Origin: Archangium minus
GTDB taxonomy: Bacteria > Myxococcota > Myxococcia > Myxococcales > Myxococcaceae
Assembly (NCBI RefSeq): GCF_044360475.1
Contig: NZ_CP043494.1
Location: forward strand, 11,160,001 to 11,224,000
Length of the DNA stretch: 64,000 nt
Reading direction: 5' to 3'
In this document: in pieces, positions 17,348-25,544 of the stretch
Position numbering within the stretch: position 1 is the first letter of the stretch
Layout of the letters: every line of letters starts with the position of its first letter
Made by a program: the position numbers and the translations under genes
The notes under the pieces: generated by a model
The model's database searches: none
Seen by the model: the letters and a program-made list of their open reading frames with translations, nothing else
What the model was told of the DNA's origin: nothing

Positions 17348-17761
17348 TCAGTGCCACATCATGACGAGTGTCACCAGCAGGCCGAGCCCGGTAAGGCCCA
17401 ACCCCAGCCACGCGCGCCAGCGCAGCGCACGGGCCGGCGGTGTCCTGGCACGAACGAGCGCCACGATGTTCACGACGAAGGAAGCGAGTTGGATGGCCAC
17501 GCAGAAAGGAAAAAGCGAAACGAGGCCCAGTCCCAGACCGACGTTCAACAGGGTGATACCGGAATCTGAGTCCTGCTGCTGAGCGACGGTGCGGCTGCGC
17601 AGCTCCCAGCAGGCGACGCACATGGGGAGGGCCTCGGGGCGCACCCGGCGTTCGCAAGCCGGGCACATGAACGAGCCACAGCGCCCACAGGTCCAGTTCG
17701 CGAGCGCCTCGGGGTGGCTGGCACAGGTGGCTCCCTCGGGAGCGGGAAGCAGCGAGCTCAT
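17348..17761 (-). CDS. Zinc-ribbon (B-box-like) small membrane protein
   Basis: A 137-residue protein. The first 55 residues carry metal-binding Cys/His pairs spaced like a B-box or double ribbon: CASHPEALANWTCGRCGSF, CPACERR, CVACWELR. Two hydrophobic hairpins follow (LLNVGLGLGLVSLFPFCVA with ASFVVNIVALV, and LGLGLTGLGLLVTLVMMW), a DUF4190-like membrane tail. The ATG overlaps the stop of the preceding gene (17758-17761, ATGA), so the two are translationally coupled. The ribbon end is expected in the cytoplasm. Function unknown. Confidence 0.75.
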   Translation of the reverse strand: MSSLLPAPEGATCASHPEALANWTCGRCGSFMCPACERRVRPEALPMCVACWELRSRTVAQQQDSDSGITLLNVGLGLGLVSLFPFCVAIQLASFVVNIVALVRARTPPARALRWRAWLGLGLTGLGLLVTLVMMWH

Positions 17762-18312
17762 GCGCTCCGCCGCGCCCTCTGCGCTCCAGGCAACGCCTGG
17801 CCCGCGACCAGGTGGCGAGCAATGGTATCGGCCGCGAAGTCGCTCGGAATCTTCAGCGTCACCTGCCCCTCCGCGATGCGCTCCACCAGGGGGCCCTTGT
17901 TGCGCAGGAAGAGGAACCAGACGGTGATGGGCAACGCGAAGGCGAGCACTATTCCCGGCGCGCCGAGCCCGGGCGTGCCGTTCTCTCTCAGCCCACTCAT
18001 CAGCAAGAAAAAGCTTCCCATGCACAGCACGATGGCCAGCACGACGGAGAAGCCGAAGAGGAGCTGGCCCCGCTTCCACTGCTTCCAGGCATCTTCAGTG
18101 AAGGGGAGCTGCCCCTTCGCTCGCTTCGTCAGAGCGAACGCGATGAGGGCCGCGATGAGCACGTTGAGGACGACGAAAAGGCTCACCCATCGCGGGTACC
18201 AGGAGAACTTCACGTCCTTGAAGACCACACCTTCGGTCTGCCCGGTGACGATGCAGACACGGGGCAGATCGAACTCGTTCATCTCATTGGCGGGCAGGAC
18301 CAGCTGGGGCAT
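17758..18312 (-). CDS. Hypothetical membrane protein
   Basis: A 184-residue protein. The soluble start (LVLPANEMNEFDLPRVCIV) contains a CIVTGQTEG strand-turn; it is followed by four hydrophobic segments in two pairs (about residues 41-62, 83-105, 112-135) and a basic tail. The last stretch VERIAEGQVTLKIPSDFAA looks like a short cytoplasmic domain. It heads a two-gene operon with the zinc-ribbon membrane protein (4-base overlap), which suggests they act together in the membrane. No known family recognised. Confidence 0.65.
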   Translation of the reverse strand: MPQLVLPANEMNEFDLPRVCIVTGQTEGVVFKDVKFSWYPRWVSLFVVLNVLIAALIAFALTKRAKGQLPFTEDAWKQWKRGQLLFGFSVVLAIVLCMGSFFLLMSGLRENGTPGLGAPGIVLAFALPITVWFLFLRNKGPLVERIAEGQVTLKIPSDFAADTIARHLVAGQALPGAQRARRSA

Positions 18313-18377
18313 GCACCCGTTTCTACTTCAGGCAACGAGCCCATGACCATCCGTCACGCGCTCGGGCGCGCCCACGG

Positions 18378-18944
18378 TCAGGAGAGGCTCGGCATGCCCT
18401 TCACACGGCGGCAGAGCGCGGACGCCGCTAGGAAGCCGTAGCTGAAGCCCCTGCGGAAGAGGTTCTTGTAGACCCATCCCACCCCGGGAACGGCGGCAAT
18501 CATGTCGCCAAAGCTCCACATCTCCTCATGAGCGTGGATGAGCGGCTTGAAGTCCCCTCCGGGCGAAGTGGGTGCCAGGAGCGTGAAGTCGTAAACGAGG
18601 ATGGTCCTGAGCGGATAGGTGTACAGCCAGCTGAACTGCTTCAGGTTCATCACCCCGTCGACGATCGCGCGGCCCTTGAGGCCACCCTCCTCCAGTTGGA
18701 CATTGAGCTGGGTGATGTCGAAGTCGAACGAGAACATGCAGTGGAAGCCCGCCGCTCCGCGCCGGTAAGTCTCTCGGCCAGCCCCGCGCTGCCAGGGGTC
18801 CGTGAAGCTGACGTCCTCCGCCAGGAAGGGCAGAACCTCCTCATCCAGGACATCGGCGGGAACACGGGTGTCATAAAGCAGCTCGGTGATCCGCCGAAAG
18901 CGCTCCTCCAGCGATTGAATGAGTGTCCGCTCGACTCTGCGCAT
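18378..18944 (-). CDS. NTF2/SnoaL-like protein (DUF2358-like)
   Basis: A 188-residue protein with the pattern of cone-shaped NTF2-like folds: an N-terminal helix pair (LEERFRRITELLYDTRVPAD), then LAEDVSFTDPWQRGAGRETY, a frequent cyclase/isomerase-like entry, then strands ending in WSFGDMIAAVPGVGWVYKNL. DUF2358 and SnoaL-like members share the FxDPxxxxxG element. No catalytic residue set can be assigned. Start 18944 (MRRVERTLIQS) has GGGGAGG upstream; the longer reading lacks a coding look. It stands alone between small lipoprotein genes. Confidence 0.65.
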   Translation of the reverse strand: MRRVERTLIQSLEERFRRITELLYDTRVPADVLDEEVLPFLAEDVSFTDPWQRGAGRETYRRGAAGFHCMFSFDFDITQLNVQLEEGGLKGRAIVDGVMNLKQFSWLYTYPLRTILVYDFTLLAPTSPGGDFKPLIHAHEEMWSFGDMIAAVPGVGWVYKNLFRRGFSYGFLAASALCRRVKGMPSLS

Positions 18945-19096
18945 AGGCCTCCCCTGCCCTCCCCCGGATAGCGACACCACCACGCCACTGAGGCGAGAAC
19001 AGGGTAGGCATCGAGAAGCCCCCGGGGAAGCCGCACATCGGCTCCGCGCGGACGCAGCCCGCCCACCCCAGGGATGGGCGGAGGCCGCGAGCTGCA

Positions 19097-19324
19097 TCAG
19101 ATGCAGCGGTAAGCCACGATGCAGGTGCCCTCATACACCGGAACAATCGTGCCGTTCTCGCAGAAGCCAGGGCCCGGCGGCACCAGCTGCGGACAGACGA
19201 TCGCGGAGGACTGGGTGGACAGGCTCTCGCTGCTTCCCACGCCCTCACTCTCCGAACCCTCCACGCCACAACCCACCAGCGCCGCCCCACACATCACCAT
19301 CGCGATGCGTCCAAGAAGCTTCAT
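19097..19324 (-). CDS. Small Cys-rich lipoprotein
   Basis: A 75-residue lipoprotein with signal MKLLGRIAMVMCGAALVGC (Cys19 lipidated), a Ser/Glu linker (ESEGVGSSESLSTQSS), and a compact tail with four Cys ending IVPVYEGTCIVAYRCI, probably two disulfides. The ribosome-binding site GAGAGGAAA precedes the ATG at 19324. No family recognised; small Cys-knot-like lipoproteins of this style are frequent in myxobacteria. Confidence 0.7.
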   Translation of the reverse strand: MKLLGRIAMVMCGAALVGCGVEGSESEGVGSSESLSTQSSAIVCPQLVPPGPGFCENGTIVPVYEGTCIVAYRCI

Positions 19325-19626
19325 TGAATTTCCTCTCAAGTGAAGTGAGCCCGTCTAGCGGGCGCGGCGCTTCTATCCGCGCGAGCGATGACAGGCAATC
19401 CCAGTCTGCATGACTTATCTTGATGGACTGGATAGGCGGGTTTCGACACACACAGTGTGCCGTCCGCGAGAGGAGAGCGACCAGCAGTCCAGGTGAATGG
19501 CTGTCATTGCAAGCAGGGTAGACAGATCTACTTACGCCTGGCGGCCTGTCCGCCCGGCGGCGCGTCAGCAACCAGGAGCCACACCCACGGGGCATCCCCA
19601 TCTTCTCCCGGAAAGGGAGGTGCCCG
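19325..19626. other. 302-base intergenic region between divergent genes
   Basis: No convincing gene. It holds the 5' leader of the Cys-rich lipoprotein (minus) and of the hydrophilic small protein (plus; GGGAGG before 19627). A perfect short palindrome CACAC-A-GTGTG lies at 19449-19459 and could be an operator, but nothing else supports this. Confidence 0.4.
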
Positions 19627-19863
19627 ATGGCACAGGACCAGGACAGGGAGAAGCTGCATTCTGACGAGGACAAGGAGAGGTTGTACCCGAAGGTGGACTC
19701 GGGAGACGTCTCGGGCCAGGGACGGGAGCGGCGGCCGGACGAGGAGTACCCCAAGCAGCGCAACGCGGGCGAGTTCGGCACCCACGGCGGCCCCAACAAG
19801 CCCGGGAAGGAAGACAAGAGGACGGTCCATGCCCCCGGCAGTTCCAAGGCGGGCTCCCAGTAG
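19627..19863 (+). CDS. Small hydrophilic, probably disordered protein
   Basis: A 78-residue protein made almost only of charged and small residues (MAQDQDREKLHSDEDKERLY, later GEFGTHGGPNKPGKEDKR), without hydrophobic core. The strong site GGGAGG stands nine bases ahead of the ATG. It resembles small stress-associated hydrophilic proteins of soil bacteria. Its end overlaps the start of the endonuclease III-like gene by 35 bases in another frame, implying co-transcription. No function can be assigned. Confidence 0.6.
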   Translation: MAQDQDREKLHSDEDKERLYPKVDSGDVSGQGRERRPDEEYPKQRNAGEFGTHGGPNKPGKEDKRTVHAPGSSKAGSQ

Positions 19864-20593
19864 TCGGCGGGCCCCGGCGAGCCTCCGCGGACGCACCGTC
19901 CGCGAGGCCCCGGAGGTCCCTCCCCGCGCGGACAAGGAGCCCCTCGACATCGAGGTGGTGCTGGCACGGGTGCGCGAGTCCATCCGGGGTTTCGCGGATG
20001 CCGCCATGTTCGAGCTGGCAGCGCGCGGCCACACAAGCCTCTTCGAGCAGCTCGTGGGCTGCATCCTGTCCATCCGCACGCGGGACGAGGTGACGCTGCC
20101 GGTGGCGCTCCGGCTGCTGTCCCAGGCCCGCACGCCCGAAGCCATGCGCAGCCTGGGGCCGGAGCGCATCCACACCCTCATCCGCCCCGTGACGTTCCCC
20201 GAGCCCAAGGCGCAGACGCTCCACGCCATCGCAGTGCGGACGGTGGAGGAGTTTGGCGGCGAGCTGCCGTGTGACGCCGACGTGCTCCAGTCCTTCAAGG
20301 GCGTAGGGCCCAAGTGCGCGCACCTGGCGCTGGGAATTGCGTGCGGGCAGGCGCGCATCAGCGTGGACATCCACGTGCACCGGGTGACGAACCGCTGGGG
20401 CTACGTGCGCGCACGCACTCCCGAGCAGACCCTGGCCGCGCTGGAGGAGAAGCTGCCCCGGGCGCACTGGGTGGAGCTCAACCGACTCCTGGTGCCCTTC
20501 GGCAAGCACGTGTGCACAGGCACGCAGCCCCGGTGCTCCACGTGCCCCGTACTGTCCATGTGCCAGCAGGTGGGCGTCCGTCAACCACGCTGA
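19829..20593 (+). CDS. Endonuclease III-like DNA glycosylase/AP lyase
   Basis: A 254-residue HhH-GPD protein. Core landmarks: FEQLVGCILSIRTRDEV (opening helix), the helix-hairpin-helix LQSFKGVGPKCAHLALGI with the Lys where the Nth Schiff-base Lys sits, the catalytic Asp in ISVDIHVHRVTNRWG, and a C-terminal [4Fe-4S] site C-x6-C-x2-C-x5-C (CTGTQPRCSTCPVLSMC). Family members excise oxidised pyrimidines from DNA and cut the abasic strand. The first 35 residues are Pro/Arg-rich and atypical. The ATG at 19829 lies inside the preceding small gene and has GAGGA upstream; a later start is possible. Distant paralogue rather than canonical nth, judging from several altered core residues. Confidence 0.85.
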   Translation: MPPAVPRRAPSSRRAPASLRGRTVREAPEVPPRADKEPLDIEVVLARVRESIRGFADAAMFELAARGHTSLFEQLVGCILSIRTRDEVTLPVALRLLSQARTPEAMRSLGPERIHTLIRPVTFPEPKAQTLHAIAVRTVEEFGGELPCDADVLQSFKGVGPKCAHLALGIACGQARISVDIHVHRVTNRWGYVRARTPEQTLAALEEKLPRAHWVELNRLLVPFGKHVCTGTQPRCSTCPVLSMCQQVGVRQPR

Positions 20594-20605
20594 GCCGCGC
20601 CGGGC

Positions 20606-21859
20606 TCAGCGGTCCACGGCGAGGATCTGCGTCACCTGCCGCGCGAAGCGCCGCCACGGGTTGGTTCGCCCACCTCGGGCGAGCGTCATCTCCTTCGAGT
20701 GCTTCAGGTCCCTCGCCCAACACGTCTCGAGCTGGGAAGCCAGATGCCGGTCCGCCACCACCAGCGAGCCCTCGCGCATGCGGTGCAGCGACAGCGCATC
20801 CAGGTTGGTGGAGCCCACGACGCTCAGCCAGTCATCCACGAGCACCGTCTTCGAGTGCATCATCGAAGGCTGGTACTCCCAGATGCGCACCCCACCCTTC
20901 AGCAGCTTCTCGTAGGTGGCGCGCTGCGAGGCGCGGACGATGCGCCAGTCATGCACGGGCCCGGCCGCGAGCACCCGCACATCCACACCCTGCTTCCGCT
21001 TCTCCAGCAGCTGCTCGAGGATGGCGTTGGGCGGAGTGAAGTAGGCGTTGGCGATCCACAGGCGCTCTCGCGCCTCGGCGAACACCATGCGCAGCATGCG
21101 CTCGGCGTCGGAGATGCCGGAGGCCCCGATGCTCTCCACGAAGCCGGCGCGCGCGTCGCCCACCGGCTCCAGCTCCGGGAAGCAGCGCTCCGGCAGCAGC
21201 GCTCCGCCGCACTCCTGCCAGGCCCGCGCGAAGGTGAGCTGCATCTCGCGCACCGTAGGGCCCTCCACGCGCACGTTGGTGTCGCGCCACTCCTCGGGGC
21301 TGTCTCCCTGGCCCTGCCACGACTTCCAGATGCCAAAGCCTCCGGTGAAGCCCCGCTTCCCGTCGATGACGACGAGCTTGTGGTGCGTGCGCCCGAACAG
21401 CCGCCCGAGCCACCTGCCCGACAGCGGTCGGAAGTAGTGCACCTCCACGCCCCCGTCGCGCAGCCGCTGCTCCACCTGCGGATCAAAGTCGTGCTCGCCC
21501 CGAACCTCTTCGCTTCCCACGGGGTCCACGATGACGCGACAGGCGACTCCCGCGCGGGCGCGCTCACACAGCGCCTCCACAAGACGGTTGGAGGGCTCGC
21601 TGGGCCGCCAGATGAAGACGAGGATGTGGATGGACTCGGTGGCCTGGCGGATGGCGCAGCACAGCTCGTCGAAGACGGCTCCGTTCTCTACGAGCTCCAC
21701 CCGGTGGCCCGGCTCGAGTCGCACACGCGTGGACTGATAGAGCGCATGGCAGAAGGCCCGGAATCCCGGCGGCAGTCCCATCGGCCCGCGCATCTCATGC
21801 TGGCGGTTGAGCTCGTCAGGCCTCTCCCACCCGTGAGTTCCCGTCGATGGCGGTTCCAT
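20606..21859 (-). CDS. Cardiolipin synthase-like phospholipase D protein
   Basis: A 417-residue protein with two HKD catalytic motifs: HHKLVVIDGKRGFTGG about residue 160 and HSKTVLVDDWLSVVGSTN about residue 350. The spacing and the intervening RMLRMVFAEARERLWIANAYF fit bacterial cardiolipin synthases of the ClsB type, which lack N-terminal membrane segments, as here. These enzymes condense phosphatidylglycerol with another phospholipid head group. An exclusive phospholipase role is also possible. The stop lies 13 bases past the convergent endonuclease gene. The precise start is uncertain; the first 25 residues are not conserved-looking. Confidence 0.85.
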   Translation of the reverse strand: MEPPSTGTHGWERPDELNRQHEMRGPMGLPPGFRAFCHALYQSTRVRLEPGHRVELVENGAVFDELCCAIRQATESIHILVFIWRPSEPSNRLVEALCERARAGVACRVIVDPVGSEEVRGEHDFDPQVEQRLRDGGVEVHYFRPLSGRWLGRLFGRTHHKLVVIDGKRGFTGGFGIWKSWQGQGDSPEEWRDTNVRVEGPTVREMQLTFARAWQECGGALLPERCFPELEPVGDARAGFVESIGASGISDAERMLRMVFAEARERLWIANAYFTPPNAILEQLLEKRKQGVDVRVLAAGPVHDWRIVRASQRATYEKLLKGGVRIWEYQPSMMHSKTVLVDDWLSVVGSTNLDALSLHRMREGSLVVADRHLASQLETCWARDLKHSKEMTLARGGRTNPWRRFARQVTQILAVDR

Positions 21860-21971
21860 GAGCGTGGGAAGGTAGGGACGCGGCGCGCCACGGGAAGCCC
21901 TGGCGAGGTCCGGGCCCGCTTGCCTGCCTCCTCAACATGTACGTGAGTTCTGCCCCCGCTCCCACCCCGGC

Positions 21972-22601
21972 CTACTGAATGGAGGAGGGAGCACGGAACA
22001 CCTCTCCGTCGCGCCCCTCGAGCACGAGGCTGGCATCGTCCTTGGGCGACACCCGCAGCGAAGCCCGGGGCTGCCCCTGACGGTCCACGAGCAGCAGCCC
22101 AGGCGCGCCGTGCTCGTCAGCGCCGAGAATGGCCCGGGGGCGCCCGTCCTCGTCCGCGAGCTCCAGGCGCGAGGAGCCGTCCGTCATGAGCGACACGGAG
22201 AAGAACTCGGTGCCCCCGTTCTTCCCCAGTGCCAGACGCGGGGCCTCGTCCGAGTACACGGTCAGCTCGGCGAGCATGGCCCCCTCGGCGGTGGCGAAGC
22301 GGAGCCGGGGCGAGCCGCTGTTGTCTACGCCCAGCAGCGCCCGGGGTCGGCCCTCGGTGTCGTGCAGCACCAGGCCCCCCTCGCCCTCCTCCTTCGCGGA
22401 GAGGGTGGCGCGGGTGCGGCCTTGCGCATCGCGCAGGGTCAACCGCGAGGCCACCAGCTCCCCTCCCTCCGCGGGCCACATCGGGCGCAGCGCGGCCACC
22501 CCCACGCCCAGCGCCCCAAGCGCGAGCGCGACAAAGGTGACGGACTGCAGGCGGCGGCAACGGCGCTCCAACTGCTCCAGGCGCGAGTCCAGGCTCTCCA
22601 T
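21972..22601 (-). CDS. Membrane-anchored protein with D-x-x-G-R-P-R-A-x-L repeats
   Basis: A 209-residue protein. An N-terminal coiled coil (MESLDSRLEQLERRCRRLQS) is followed by one membrane segment (VTFVALALGALGVGVAAL). The exported part is built of about six repeats of roughly 24 residues centred on LRDAQGRTRATL, HDTEGRPRALLGVD, ADEDGRPRAILGAD and VDRQGQPRASL. Each resembles a two-strand beta unit, so a small beta-solenoid or propeller is likely. No catalytic residues stand out. The repeats are also partly visible at DNA level. Function unknown. Confidence 0.7.
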   Translation of the reverse strand: MESLDSRLEQLERRCRRLQSVTFVALALGALGVGVAALRPMWPAEGGELVASRLTLRDAQGRTRATLSAKEEGEGGLVLHDTEGRPRALLGVDNSGSPRLRFATAEGAMLAELTVYSDEAPRLALGKNGGTEFFSVSLMTDGSSRLELADEDGRPRAILGADEHGAPGLLLVDRQGQPRASLRVSPKDDASLVLEGRDGEVFRAPSSIQ

Positions 22602-22842
22602 CCTGTCGAGACCTCCTGTCCGGGCCCATCGGCCGGCACCGGATGCCCCGAGGCTATCCGAGCTCGGCTGCTCGAGGTGCGCACGGTGCCGAAACTTGGA
22701 ATTTCAGATGAGCTGATAAAATCCAGGGAGACTTGACAGTCCGGGCCCGTTTGCTGTTCAATGAACTCATGAGTCGCCAGGAAGGCGGCGCATACGGGTT
22801 TTCCGGTTTGACGCTGGGTTCACCCTCGGCACGGAGGATGCG

Positions 22843-23430
22843 ATGTCGGTCGAAGCATTCGCGAAGGTCACCGAGGCATCGAAGCTGCTGGTGGAGCAGG
22901 GGTTTTCCGGTCAGGCGGTGATGGCGGCCATCGAGATGGTGGGACGCGCGATCGGTGTTGACCGAGCGGTGGTTTACGAGAACAGCACCGCGACGATGCC
23001 GGGCAAGCGGCTGGCCCCGCTGAGGCATGCGTGGGGCTCGGCGCCCATGACGCCGCTGCTGCAGACGTTCCCGCTGAAGGATCAGATGGCGGGTTGGGTG
23101 GAGGTGCTCTCGCGCGGGCAGCCGGTCTGGGAGCTCGTGCGCAACATCCAGGGTCCGCTGCAGGTGAACCTGGAGGCGCAGGGCGTGCAGTCGGTGCTGC
23201 TGAGCCCCATCAACGTGGGCAACATCAACGGCCAGTGGTGGGGCTTCCTGCGGCTGGACGACTGCCAGAAGGAGCGCCGCTGGTCGTCCGATGAGCTGAC
23301 CATCATCCGGACGCTGTCGCGCTCGCTGTCGAACGCGCTGCGCCAGGACATGCGGCGCGAGACGCTGGCGCAGACGCGCCAGGAGCTGGAAGCAATGATG
23401 CTGCGCTGCGCGGCGACGGGCACGCGCTGA
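22843..23430 (+). CDS. Stand-alone GAF domain protein
   Basis: A 195-residue protein that is almost entirely a GAF domain: helix EASKLLVEQGFSGQAVMAAI, strand VDRAVVYENS, the central WVEVLSRGQPVWELV and SVLLSPINVGNINGQWWGF, and the closing helix LSRSLSNALRQDMRRETLAQ. GAF domains bind small ligands or mediate dimerisation in signalling; no output domain is attached, so it may act through a partner. Two adjacent ATGs follow a GGAGG (22832-22836); 22843 is the better spaced. Flanking genes are unrelated. Confidence 0.8.
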   Translation: MSVEAFAKVTEASKLLVEQGFSGQAVMAAIEMVGRAIGVDRAVVYENSTATMPGKRLAPLRHAWGSAPMTPLLQTFPLKDQMAGWVEVLSRGQPVWELVRNIQGPLQVNLEAQGVQSVLLSPINVGNINGQWWGFLRLDDCQKERRWSSDELTIIRTLSRSLSNALRQDMRRETLAQTRQELEAMMLRCAATGTR

Positions 23431-23445
23431 GCCTCGCCCCGGGGC

Positions 23446-23694
23446 TCACCGGCGATCGCGTTGCAGATCCGCCAGGACGCGGCGGAGGTACCAGACCTCC
23501 GTCTTTCCGGGGTAGCGCTCCTGGAGGCGGGCCAGGTGACGCGCGAGGGACGCCTCGGCCTGGGCCCGAGGTGGAGGAACGCTGCGGAAGTACTGCTCGC
23601 GCAGGCGGCTGACCTCGTTGCCCTTCACGACCCAGAAGATGAGCCCGAGCAGCACCACCGCGCCGAGCACCACGAAGACGACAGTCCAATTCAC
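23446..23694 (-). CDS. Small single-span membrane protein downstream of the retron
   Basis: An 82-residue protein: one N-terminal membrane helix (VVFVVLGAVVLLGLIFWVV), then a charged cytoplasmic part (RLREQYFRSVPPPRAQAEAS and a basic tail ending DLQRDRR). It begins 27 bases after the stop of the reverse transcriptase gene on the same strand, so it may be co-transcribed with the retron. Known retron effectors include small membrane-active proteins, but nothing in this sequence proves such a role; it may be an independent small gene. Confidence 0.6.
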   Translation of the reverse strand: MNWTVVFVVLGAVVLLGLIFWVVKGNEVSRLREQYFRSVPPPRAQAEASLARHLARLQERYPGKTEVWYLRRVLADLQRDRR

Positions 23695-23721
23695 GCGCGC
23701 GACCCTACCGCGAGTCCCCGC

Positions 23722-25266
23722 TCAGAACAGCTTCCACCACTTCTTCTTCGGGGGCTCGGGAGGCTTCTGCTCACTCTCCGGCCGGCTCACAGGTGCCTCG
23801 GGAGGAGCCGCGGGGGCCACAGTTGCCTGGGATGGAGCCGCGGGAGGCTTGGGCACAGGAGCCCGTCCGTAACGCGCCTCGAGCGCCCGAGCCTTCTGCT
23901 GGAGCACCGCGCCCTTCACCGGATCCACCATGGCCACGTAGTGGGCGTAGCCCACGGCGGAGGCGATGACATCCCCGCCACGGCCCCACGTCTTGCCCCC
24001 GGGCCCGCTCTTCTCGAGCTGGTGCAGCAGGGCGCGGAAGCGCTTGAGCGTCTCGCGATCCACACCGGGCTTGTCGTTGACGACAATGCCCGTCACCTCC
24101 TGCTGCCGGCCCCGGCGCAGGATGCGCGTCTTCTCGGGGTGTGGAGTGAAGTCCTCCTGCCGCACCAGCCAGCGCACGAAGCGCAGCAGCTCGCCCGCGT
24201 CATGGGGCCCCGGCCCGTGGGCGGAGAACGTGAGGTCATCCGCATAGCGCGTGTAGACGAAGCCCAGCTTGCGCGCCGCGCCCGACAGCCGCCGATCCAA
24301 CCGCCGGCAGAGGATGTTCGTCAGCGCGGGCGAGGTGGGCGCCCCCTGGGGCAGCCGCCGCTCGCCCGTGGCGACGTAGTAGCGCCGCCCGTCCAGCTCC
24401 ACCTCTTCCACGTCCGGCTCGGTGCACAGCAGCGCCAGCACCGTGGCGGTGGCCTCGCTGTAGCCCAGCTTCACGAAGACGCCCTTCACCCGCGGGTACA
24501 GCACCGAGGGGAAGAAGTCCTTCAAGTCCAGGTTCACCACCACGCCCGCCCCCACGTGCGGCCGGGCGTTGGTGACAATGGAGCGCCCCGCGCGAAAGCC
24601 GTGGGCCGCATCGTGCACGGGCACCTTCTCCAGGATGTTCTCCAACACCCACGCCTGCGCAGCCTTGAGGCGCGGCAGAGGCGCGGAGATGAGCCGGGTG
24701 CCGCCCGTCTTCTTGGGCAGCAGGAAGCGCACGTAGTTGCTCGACGTGGACACGGTGCGCGCGAAGCACAGCGCCCGGAGCTTCCCCACGCTCAACCCCA
24801 GCGCCTGCGCCAGCGCCTCCGGTGACGCCAGCACCGGCAGCCCCAGGCGCGTGAGCTTCGCCTCGTCTGTGACGCGCTCACTCAGGCCCTCGGACACGCC
24901 CCGGCCCAGGAAGAGCAGCTCCTTCGCCTTGCGCTCCTTCCAGGCCTGGGCCCGAGCTTGCCGCTCGCGCTCGCGCCGCTCCTTCGTCTCCTGCTGCTTG
25001 CGCCGGCTCTCCTCCAGCCGCCGCTTGCGCAGCTCGCGCTTCATCGCCTCCAGGTTGCCCAGCCGACCCTGCTCCGTGGCGAGCGCGCGGATCTGCCCCA
25101 GCAACTCGTTGCGCCGGTGCACCACATCCACCGGGTCCCCGGGAATGCCGGTGCGCGCCGGCCAGAAGCCCAAGCGCACCATCTCCTCGAGGATGACCTC
25201 TTCCTTGGAGCTGGCGCGGATGCGGTCGTACAGCTCCTGTCGGTTACGGGGGGGCTGGGAGGACAT
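23722..25266 (-). CDS. Retron reverse transcriptase (myxobacterial type)
   Basis: A 514-residue reverse transcriptase. Residues 1-165 are an N-terminal extension with a highly charged coiled coil (about 74-118), as in RTs of Myxococcus Mx162-type retrons. The catalytic core carries motif A LDLKDFFPSV (246-255), QGAPTSP (307-313) and YADD (341-344). Both retron-specific marks are present: NAxxH as NARPH (233-237) and VTG (391-393). The C-terminal 45 residues are Pro/Ala/Lys-rich. The enzyme copies the msd part of a cognate RNA from the 2'-OH of a branch guanosine, making RNA-linked msDNA. Its RNA gene lies just upstream. All catalytic residues are intact, so the retron should be active. Confidence 0.93.
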   Translation of the reverse strand: MSSQPPRNRQELYDRIRASSKEEVILEEMVRLGFWPARTGIPGDPVDVVHRRNELLGQIRALATEQGRLGNLEAMKRELRKRRLEESRRKQQETKERRERERQARAQAWKERKAKELLFLGRGVSEGLSERVTDEAKLTRLGLPVLASPEALAQALGLSVGKLRALCFARTVSTSSNYVRFLLPKKTGGTRLISAPLPRLKAAQAWVLENILEKVPVHDAAHGFRAGRSIVTNARPHVGAGVVVNLDLKDFFPSVLYPRVKGVFVKLGYSEATATVLALLCTEPDVEEVELDGRRYYVATGERRLPQGAPTSPALTNILCRRLDRRLSGAARKLGFVYTRYADDLTFSAHGPGPHDAGELLRFVRWLVRQEDFTPHPEKTRILRRGRQQEVTGIVVNDKPGVDRETLKRFRALLHQLEKSGPGGKTWGRGGDVIASAVGYAHYVAMVDPVKGAVLQQKARALEARYGRAPVPKPPAAPSQATVAPAAPPEAPVSRPESEQKPPEPPKKKWWKLF

Positions 25267-25289
25267 GGTGGCTCAGAGAGAGAGGGAGA

Positions 25290-25320
25290 GTCCGTCCACG
25301 CGGCGGTCAGAGAGCACCTT
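25290..25320 (-). repeat. Retron inverted repeat a2
   Basis: Pairs with a1 (25500-25533) to bring the branch guanosine next to the 3' end of the msd template. The reverse transcriptase ATG follows 23 bases later. Confidence 0.85.
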
Positions 25321-25499
25321 CGTACTGCTCTCGGGACTGGACCGTCTCAACTCAAGCGGTGCCCCCTCCTGGTGGCGCGCAGGACCGACGAGGTCGACAG
25401 CGCTGCCGCCACCAGGAGGGAGGCACCGCACAGTGAAGAGCGGGCCAGTGACGCATGACAGGCCATGAGGCATGGACGGCGAAACACCGCCCGGGTTGC

Positions 25500-25533
25500 A
25501 AGGTACTGCCCCCTGACCGCCGCGTGCGCGGAC
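25500..25533 (-). repeat. Retron inverted repeat a1
   Basis: Shares the 14-base core CTGACCGCCGCGTG plus flanking matches AAGGT and GGAC with the complement of a2 (25290-25320). It starts 11 bases after the stop of the SWIM gene. Confidence 0.85.
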
Positions 25534-25544
25534 CCTCGCCTCTC

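Larger units (their letters stand above)
25290..25533 (-). ncRNA. Retron msr-msd (template for msDNA)
   Basis: Read on the minus strand between the SWIM gene and the reverse transcriptase. In order: repeat a1 (25533-25500); a guanosine at 25499 directly after a1, the expected 2'-5' branch site; an msr stem of eight pairs with a UUU loop (25492-25474), the kind of loop retron RTs recognise; a long msd hairpin with arms at 25429-25407 and 25377-25356 (22-23 pairs, one bulge); and repeat a2 (25320-25290), complementary to a1. The interior of about 180 bases suggests an msDNA shorter than the classical 162-nt Myxococcus product, perhaps near 120 nt. Folding was done by eye. Confidence 0.88.
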
